Shown here one piece after another: positions 56,455 to 64,000 of a stretch of DNA of 64,000 nucleotides. This DNA comes from Zingiber officinale (lineage: Eukaryota > Streptophyta > Magnoliopsida > Zingiberales > Zingiberaceae). The position numbers were made by a program, and so were the translations under genes. The stretch is from assembly GCF_018446385.1 (NCBI RefSeq), contig NC_056001.1, positions 109,408,436-109,472,435 of the forward strand, in the 5' to 3' direction. The stretch's first letter is position 1, and every line of letters starts with the position of its first letter. The notes below the pieces were generated by a model, which was given only the letters and a program-made list of their open reading frames with translations, had not been told where the DNA came from and searched no databases.

Positions 56455-59229
56455 TATACTAAAAGACTAAGCTGCCATATCTGCTGCCATACATCTGATT
56501 CCCAAGCCTTTCAAAAAGCTCTTGCCTTAAGGACCTTAGGTTATCATCTGATGCAATCTAGGCGGCAACAACTTCTCCTCGTTATACAATTTCTTGTATT
56601 GAGTAGTACTTGCGCTCTATTGTGTTTTCTTGCCTTATAGACTCATGGTTTCTTCGAGTTTGTTACTGCACCATTATTATTACAATAAATTGTAATAATC
56701 TTTGGACAAACTAGAAATCATATCTAAGTCTATCTTGAGGTAATTAAGTCATTCAGCTTTTATGGCTACCTCAGAGGCTTGCCATACACTCAGCTTCTAT
56801 GGTGGAGTCCAGAAAAAACACCTATGCTTATTACTCTTCCATAGTTATGACTTTTCCTCCTAAAGTAAACATAAAACCCCGAGGTCAACTTATTATTGTC
56901 CCTATCCGATTGGAAGTCAAAATCCGTGTAACCCACAGGGACCAAATTAACTGCCTTGTAAGCTAGCATATAATCTCTAGCGCCTCTAAGGTACTTTAAT
57001 ATATGCTTTACTGCAGTCCAATGTCCTTGTCTAGGGTTACTTTGATATCTGCTAACTATGCCCTTGGTAAAACAGATTTCTGATCTCGTGCATAGCATAC
57101 ATTAGGCTTCCGATAGCCGAAGGATAAAGAACTGCCTTTATTTCCTTTATCTCCTTTGATGTCTACAGAAACATATCTTTAGATAAAGTTACTCCATCCT
57201 AAAAAGTAAGAAACCTTTCTTGGAGTTTTGCATGCTTAAAACGAGCAAGGATTTTTCCGATGTATGAAGCTTGGAATAAGTAAAATATTCTTTTCTTGCG
57301 ATCCCTTATTACTTTGATCTCAAGAATATATACATTCTTCCAAGTCCTTTATATCGAATTGTTTGGACAACCATACCCTTACTTCTGACAACATTTTGAT
57401 ATTATTTCCAACTACCAAAAATGTTATCTACGTATAGTACAAGAAATACCACCACACTTCCATCACACCTTTTGTATACACAAGACTTATCCAGTTACTA
57501 AATGAATCCAAAGGTCTGGATTACTTTGATAAACTGGATGTTCCAAGACCTTGAAGCTTTGTATCAGTCCATAAACTGATTGAGCTTGCACACAAGATGC
57601 TCTTAGCCCTTTGCAATGAACCCTTCTGGTTGCTTTATATGGATGCTTTCTTCAAGACTTCCATTAAGGAATGCTGTCTTGACATCCACTTACCAAATAG
57701 ATAAAAGAATCCGGATAGACTTAAGCATGGCTACCAGTGAAAAAGTTTCCTTTTTCATCTAGCCTTGCTTTGAAAGTTTCTACCTTCCTGTTTATCCCTC
57801 TTTTCCTATTATAGACCTTTTTATACCCAAAGGCTTTTACACCATTTGGTGGTTCTACAAGCTTCCAGATTTTATTAGAATACATATATTATAATTCTGT
57901 TATTCATTACTCTTTGCCAAGATATTGCATCTTTATCTTGGAGTGTTTCGTCATATGTCCGGAGATCAGGTTCATGTCCTCCAGGGATCGAGTCCAAAAA
58001 CTCTCCCAAAACATGAATCTTTTTAGGTTGCTTAACAACCCTCCCATTACAACAAGGCACTTTCTGCAATTGTGTATCATTTGTGATACGTGTTGCAGTT
58101 TCCTTGTGATATCTCATCTTGTACAGTTGGTACTAGATTAGATATGCCTTTTAATATTTCCTTAAGAACAAATTTTCTTATGGGCACGTGGTTTATTACA
58201 TAGTCTTTTTCTAAAAATTGGTCATTGATGCTAATAATGACCTTCTGATTTTTAAGACTATAAACCTACTTTCATTTCTCTAGGATAACCCACAAACGAG
58301 TGAATTCCTGTCCAACTTATCATTGTCTCTCTTCAGCATATGTGTTGGACTACCCGTATCCGAATATGCTTCGAAATAGGCTTACGCCTATTCAGCAATT
58401 CTATATGAGTAGAGAGTTCTGACTTTGGAAGGTACTATATTCACTTCCGTTTCCAGAGTATATCCTAAAAATGATTTTGGTAATATTCTAAATAACTCAT
58501 CAATCTACTTATTTCCATAAGAGTCCTATACCTTCCTTTTTCTTCACCATTCTGTTGGGGTGTACCAGGTGCAGTTAGTTGGGATTGAATCCCTACTTCT
58601 GATAAGTGACTCCTAAATTCTCCCAAGAGGTACTTGCCACTATGTTCTTACCATAATGACTTTTACTTTAACATTTCTCTGTATCAGCCTTGTACTATTT
58701 GAACTAATCAAAGTATTTAGTCTTGCGGTACATTAAGTAAATTTATTTGTATCTTGAATAGTTGTCTATAAAATAGACGAAATATTCAATACTACCTCTT
58801 GTCTGGATAGTCATAGGATCACACAAATTAGAATGAACCAATTTCAACATATCTTTGACTCCATACCCCTTAGACTTAAAAGCTTCTTGGTTATTTTTTC
58901 TTTCAAGTAAGACTCGCAGGTTGGAAAGATTTCCACTACTAATGAACCCAAAAGTTCATCAGCTACCAATGAATCCTACTCAAGTTAATATAACCTAGCC
59001 TTAGATGCCAAAGATATTAATGGTTCATTTCCGAAGGTTGCTTTCTCTTAAAATTAGAAGATGTGTTACTAATTTTCATTTGTTGTATCGTGAGAGTTAT
59101 TGGATTTATAAATTGCCAACCAACGTACCAGAACAGATAACTTCCCTCTTTTTCTTAATAACAACTTTGTTATTAAAAGAGGCAGAATATCAAGTTCTTT
59201 GAATAGTTTAGAAACTGAAAACTAGTTCT
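56455..59229 (-). pseudogene. A6 pol relic: RNase H, RT, integrase
   Basis: Reading on minus from right to left: integrase words near 58545-58580, an RT block near 57540-57730 ('VDVKTAFLNGSLEESIHIKQ' type) and an RNase H block at 56790-57098 ('GHWTAVKHILKYLRGARDYM', 'GYTDFDFQSDRDN'). Stops and shifts occur throughout. The one-base insertions in 'CAAAGCTTCAAGG' (RT) and 'CATAACTATGG' (RNase H) are the same as in A1. Confidence 0.85.
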
Positions 59230-60114
59230 TGTTGGGATCTTAGATGGCTAGAGGCGGTGGTGAATAGCCTCTTTAAAAACTTAAGCAGAGAGTTCTACAC
59301 AGAAACTAGTTAGCGCAGCGGAATAAGCAAACTAAAACAAAACGAAAAACAACACACAAACACTGATACACAGATTTACGAGGTTCGGGGATAACTTGCC
59401 CCTACTCCTCGGCGTGTCCGTAAGGTGGACGACTCCTTGATCTTCGGTAGATCGCACCCCGGAAGAATTCCGGCTAAAGATCCTCCTTCTAGGTGGAGTA
59501 ACCTTCCCACAAAGTCTCAAGAAATATCTAAGTTAAAGCACGAGACTTACAGAAACTCGGTGGCAAAGGAGAATAGAAATGCTTACAACCACGCGAGAAT
59601 CGATGGAAAATAGAGATCGCAGTTCACCCGAGAGCTCAAGAACTTCGCACAACAAAGACACACTTTTCTTTCAAGCTTTTCTTCTCTGTTCTTGTTCCCC
59701 CTCACTGTTTTTACCGCTTCTCAAAACCTGATCTCTGTTGTCACAAATCTGGTCCAAACTACGCAAATCAGCGCTGCAAATATGCCAATTTGACTCAGCT
59801 AATCCTTTTCCTCCTTCTCGATTCTCTGAACTCACACCAATGATATCACACAACATCAAGGCCTTGAGCTCGAACCAATCCCGGAGTCAAGCGGATCGCG
59901 ACCACTCACAGAAGATCCGTTGATGCCGAAATGCACCATGCGCTGAAACCAACAAAAGACCATTTGTCGCATTCCTCTTACGAACTTAATTTGAAATTAG
60001 GCTTGGAATGATACTGTTAACCTGCAAACTCAAAAGCTAATAGCAGAGGATTACATCACATAAATGAATGAGATATATTAAAAGCGAAGGAATCGTTGAT
60101 ACAACGAACAAATC

Positions 60115-60590
60115 GAGTGTGTGGATCGGTCACAGCACCGAATGGAAGAGCAACCGATGGGCAGTGTGGCCGAGTCCAGATCGGTCGTAGTGACCGATCG
60201 AGTTGTGTGGTCGGTCCACAGACCGATCCACCTCTTTCTTTCTTTGCTCTTCCTGATCGGTCTCCCGACCGATCGATTGCACCGCAGTGCTACCGAGTGT
60301 TCTTCGATCGGGCCGATCAATGAGGGTGGATCGGTCCACGCACCGATCCACCTCGCTCTTTCTTCTCGCAGCTCTTCTCCCGATCGGCCTCCGACCGATC
60401 GATTGCACCTCGCAGCACGAGTGTTTTCGGTCTGCAGACCGATCAGATTTCACTCAGTGTGCTACTGAGTGTCATCTGATCGGTCATCAGACCGATCCGT
60501 GGAACTTAGTTTCACTGGATCGGTCTGCCGACCGATCCACTGATTCTTGTGTCACTGGATCGGTCTACCGACCGATCCAATGTGCCATTG
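60115..60590 (-). repeat. Palindrome-rich GATCGGTC/GACCGATC array in D2
   Basis: About twelve inverted-repeat units such as GGATCGGTCtaccGACCGATCC. There are more units than in D1 (11090-11400), and spacer words differ. Confidence 0.85.
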
Positions 60591-60604
60591 AAAGTCCACT
60601 TAAC

Positions 60605-60850
60605 TCTCTCTCTGACTTAATCCGGAGAACGAGCTACCGAGCCCTCTCCGACTCCATCCGGTCCAGAGAACGAGCTATCAAGCCCTCTCTGATCTAGTCC
60701 GGAGAACGAGCTACCGAGCCCTCTCCGACTTTGTCCGGTCCAGAGAACGAGCTACCGAGCCCTCTCTGACCTAGTCCGGAGAACGAGCTACCGAGCCCTC
60801 TCCGACTTCGTCCGGTCCAGAGAACGAGCTACCGAGCCCTCTCTGACCAT
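60605..60850 (-). repeat. Tandem array 'GAACGAGCTACCGAGCCCTC' in D2
   Basis: About six units of 40-60 bp, alternately 'CTCCGACTTCGTCCGGTCCA' and 'TCTGACCTAGTCCGGA', joined to 'GAGAACGAGCTACCGAGCCC'. It is the inverse of the D1 array at 10681-11040. Confidence 0.85.
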
Positions 60851-61085
60851 TCCGTGCCAAGTCACCATACTTGGACTTTTCCCGTGCCAAGCTCCCTGCT
60901 TGGTCTTTTCACCAGATGTCTTGACCCATCTGGATTTCCCTTGCCTGGCTTTACTCACCAGGACTTTCCCTCCCAACTGATCAACCTCGATCAGTAGTCA
61001 TTCTTAGTTTAATCAATATCTGATACAAACTTAAATCAGTGTCAACATCAAAACAACAGCCAGGTCAGACTCTATCAACAGTTCT

Positions 61086-62844
61086 TTCTAAACTTGGTGC
61101 GTAAAGACAATTACTCAAAAATCCATGTTTTATTCTTATCAAAAGATAAACATCTCCCACTGCAACAGCTACCATTTTTACAGTAGTGCCCATGTGGACG
61201 GTGTTTTAATTTCATTTAGTTGTCGGGTTTCCTGGAACCCTGCAATGAATTGCGGACATGATTGATGGCATCTGTATCTACACTCCAGGTTCTGGTAGAT
61301 AACACCACTAAACATGTTTCAACTAATGAATTAAATACACCTATATTGTTCTTAGTTCTAAGAAGACAGTCTACCTTAATGTCCAAGTACTATTTTCAAT
61401 CATTACAATTGGGACTACTAAGTCTTTTCTATAGTATGACTATTAGGGATTGACAAAAATTTTAAATCCTAAGAATTACAAAAAATATTTGGTCAAGATC
61501 AACTCCTTAAAATTTCCATGAATTTTGTGTATACAAAATCGAAGAGGAGATTTTATTCATTAATTTTATTATCTCGTCAACTTTACTTTATGACGAATAA
61601 AATTAATAGTTGATCTGTCTTTGATCAAATATTTGGTCAAAAAATTTTGAATTTAAAAAAATATTGATTCCTCAAACAATATTATTTAAATTCACCAACA
61701 CCTCAAACACCGTGAATTTTGCATGCCACGTTAGTGTGGACGTATACAAATTCATCATTTGTAAGAGGAGGGTTTTACCCATTGACTATCTTGTCAATAT
61801 AACTTTTTGACAAATAAAATTACCTCAAACACCATGAATCTTGTATGCCACGTTAGTGTGGACGTATACAAATTCAAATATTTGTAAGAGGGGTTTATTA
61901 ATTTTATTATATTGCCAATCTAGTTTTATGACAAATCAATAGTTGGTTTTCCTTTGGTCACACAAGTGATAGTAGTGACTCCGTTGAGGAGGATACTATT
62001 AAATGTGTCTAAGTGTATACCATTACTTGACACTAAGTCCATTAATAAGATTATGCCCCTTCCGTTGGGGAAGATCACACGCTCTTAATTAACTTCCTAT
62101 AGTCATCCAAAAATGGAAGTCTGTTCTAGTGATCCACAAACAAGCTCATCCGTTATGGAGGAAGGCACTCAGAGCCAACGCGCAAGCTTGTTTGCATCAC
62201 TTACAAACCAGTAATGGAGACCATGGGATTTATTTAAAAATCCCTCTCCCACTTAGTTATTTATAAATGAGGAATTTTAACTATGCTAGCCTACTAAATA
62301 TGTAAACCAACATGCACACACAACACAATATAAAAGCAATAAATAGAAAATCTAATTTTCAACTATTATGGCATTTATCTCTAGTTGTCCTCCGTGTGTT
62401 GTCATCCCAAGCTGCTGCCATATTTGGCCACCACCACCGGGACTAGTTGTCGCATCCATCTTGCTCCTAGTTCTGCTGCGCCTCTGGTCCTTAGAAGGTT
62501 CCACGCTTTGCAAGATTCGATCCGCGACATAAATAGAATTTTACATTTTTGATCCTATATTCCATAAAAGGAATGTACATGTATCTAGATCAAAAATAAA
62601 ATCCTAATAAAACTAAATACAGCTCCTGCTGTATTTTATAATACAATCATGCACACACATATAAATGCCCTTGACATGTCCAAGGGTCCAATCACACACA
62701 TAATAACTAAAAGCCATAATAGTTGGATCCTGCATCCACAAAGTTAGCACATCCTACTATTAACCTGCCTAAATTATGTATGACATGTGCATAATTAAAC
62801 TAATACCAAATACACAGAGGCAAAACCCTAGCTCTGATACCAAT
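61086..62844 (-). pseudogene. A6 protease/gag relic and leader
   Basis: The remainder of the A6 internal region, inverted. It holds two clear copies of the 'GCCACGTTAGTGTGGACGTA' hairpin segment (about 61726 and 61850), also found in A1. No open frame longer than ~60 codons. It ends at the primer site 62831-62842 (GCTCTGATACCA on plus). Confidence 0.65.
62831..62842 (-). other. Primer binding site of A6 (initiator tRNA-Met)
   Basis: GCTCTGATACCA on plus is the inverse of TGGTATCAGAGC, two bases from the 5' LTR boundary. It proves that A6 is oriented minus. Confidence 0.92.
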
Positions 62845-64000
62845 TGTTGGTTGCTACTCGGAAAACCTAGAGGTTCCACTGTACAAAAATTTTGTACAAA
62901 GGTCTGAACCTTTTCCTAGCTACCATGTGTTCTTTTAAATTAAATTTTGGATCGCTGAACTTAACACGTTTGATCCAAAACTTAATCTATTCGTTCTTTT
63001 AGGTTTTGACTTGGGTCTCCTGCGGAACTTAACACGTTCCACCCAAATCACCTTAAGTTATTAATTCCATTAAATATTAATTTTCATAATTGGTTCCCAG
63101 TACTGACGTGGCGAGGCACATGACCTTCTTGGATATGGGAGCAACCACCACCGACTAGACAAAACCTTTTATGGAAAGCTAATATTTAATTTCCTAAAAT
63201 AACTTTAGGTTAAACGAAAAGAACAATCAAATCACAAGGGAAAGAAAAACAAAAGAACACTATATCGAAAACAAATTCGAAACTCTAGAATCGTATGCCT
63301 CTTGTATTTAGTATTATTTCCAAAAATAACTAGTATGATGCGGAAACAAAAATTACTAGTTATACTTTTTAGAAAAACCTCTTGATCTTCTACCGTATTC
63401 ATCTTCTAACCTCGGACGTTGTGTGGGCAACGATCTTCCGAGATGAGAACCACCAAGCACCTTCTTCTTCCTTACAAGTTTCGGCCATCAAAACTTCTCC
63501 TAGGATGAAGAGGTTCGGCCACCACCACCATGCTCCAAGGGATGCTAGAAAAGAGGCTTCTTTTCTCTCCTTCTTCTCCTTCTTAGATCCGACCACCAAA
63601 GCTATCTCCACCATGAGAAGGTTTCGGCCACACAAAGGAGAGGAGAGGAAAGAAAGGGCCGGCCACACCCAAGGAGAAAAGAGAGGAAAATAGAATAGAG
63701 TCGTTAGCCTTGAAGCCTCCTCTACCCCCTCTTTTATAATCCTTGGTCTTGGCAAATAAGGAAAATTTAATAAAAACTTCCTTAATTCTTTTTCCATTGA
63801 AAAGGAAAATTTATTTAATTAAAAATAATTTTTCTTTTCAATTTGTAATGGCAGGCCACTCTTCTCCCCAAAACAAGGAGAGTTTTAATTAAAACAAAAA
63901 TTAAAACTTCCTAATTTGTTTCTAGAAATTTATAAAAATTTCTCCAATAATTTTAATCCCTTCATGATTGGTTAATAAAAAGAAATTTTATAAATTAAAA
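62845..64000 (-). repeat. A6 5' LTR (truncated by window end)
   Basis: It starts TGTTGGTTGC and is nearly identical to 53892-55050. Differences include a short deletion in 'GGATCGC..TGAACTTAAC' and a replaced segment near 63580. The inverted TATA box is at 63731-63738. Confidence 0.92.

Larger units (their letters stand above)
59230..61080 (-). mobile_element. D2: solo LTR of family D (1851 bp), TSD GTTCT
   Basis: It starts TGTTGGGATC and ends CTATCAACA, flanked by GTTCT at 59225-59229 and 61081-61085. It is related to the D1 LTR read backwards: 'CGGCGTGTCCG' region near 59411, GATCGGTC palindromes and the 'ACGAGCTACCGAGCCCTCTC' array. There is no internal sequence, so it is a solo LTR. It lies in the pol relic of A6, making it the latest event in this nest. 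Confidence 0.92.
53892..64000 (-). mobile_element. Copia A6: full-length minus-strand family A element, runs off the window
   Basis: A 3' LTR (53892-56444), inverted purine tract (56446-56454), internal region (56445-62844), inverted primer site (62831-62842) and the start of the 5' LTR (62845 onward) are all present. The internal region is split by the solo LTR D2 (59230-61080). Pol is broken and shares lesions with A1. The two LTRs are very alike where they can be compared, so this copy is younger than A1. It inserted in the B2 antisense frame. The 5-bp TSD (expected CTACC) lies outside the window on one side. Confidence 0.92.

Overview
The window is plant nuclear DNA, almost certainly from a monocot. 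Evidence: single-exon organelle-type mTERF genes, Ty1/copia and Ty3/gypsy LTR elements primed by initiator tRNA-Met, tRNA-type SINEs and an integrated caulimovirid fragment. The repeat vocabulary (GATCGGTC/GACCGATC palindromic LTR arrays, GGGCGCC-rich LTRs, 'GTGGTTGCTCC' modules) resembles what I recall from Zingiberales such as ginger. That placement is inference and not proven by the sequence. No bacterial-type features, rRNA, tRNA genes or CRISPR arrays were seen.

Layout. 1-19.7 kb is repeat DNA: an inverted LTR scrap, a decayed full-length copia element (family A, copy A1), a 3'-end fragment of a second LTR family (D), another inverted A LTR, then a run of four different tandem arrays. 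A solo LTR with a perfect target duplication (CAGGG) sits in the last array. 19.7-42.1 kb is the gene island: a tandem family of four mTERF copies, all on the minus strand. Three are open (23461-24609, 30511-31629, 34455-35588) and one is broken (27180-28263). Their flanks are duplicated with them, so one copy shows the empty site of an insertion in another. This exposes a solo LTR (TSD ATAAG), a Mutator-like element (TSD TTATACTAA), two SINEs (17- and 14-bp TSDs) and a MITE. A single catalytically dead E2/COP10-like exon lies at 22064-22170. A caulimovirid (endogenous pararetrovirus) fragment lies at 36771-38475.

42.1-64 kb is a nest of retrotransposons. A gypsy/Tat-like LTR (B1) was hit by an A-family LTR (A4). 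A4 was hit by a solo A LTR (A5, TSD CACAC) and by a second Tat-like element (B2). B2 was hit by a gag-only terminal-repeat element (C, TSD CTTAG) and by a full-length minus-strand A element (A6). A6 was hit by a solo D LTR (TSD GTTCT). The order of events can be read directly from the junctions.

Function. The only probable host protein genes are the mTERF copies. Family members bind organellar nucleic acid and act in transcription termination, splicing or RNA stability. Everything else is mobile DNA or decay. I saw no clearly new biological system. The most unusual items are the gag-only element C, a ~150-bp module shared by C and the unrelated A LTRs, a copia subfamily that appears to have spread with its pol already frameshifted, and two insertions sharing the same 3' hairpin tail.
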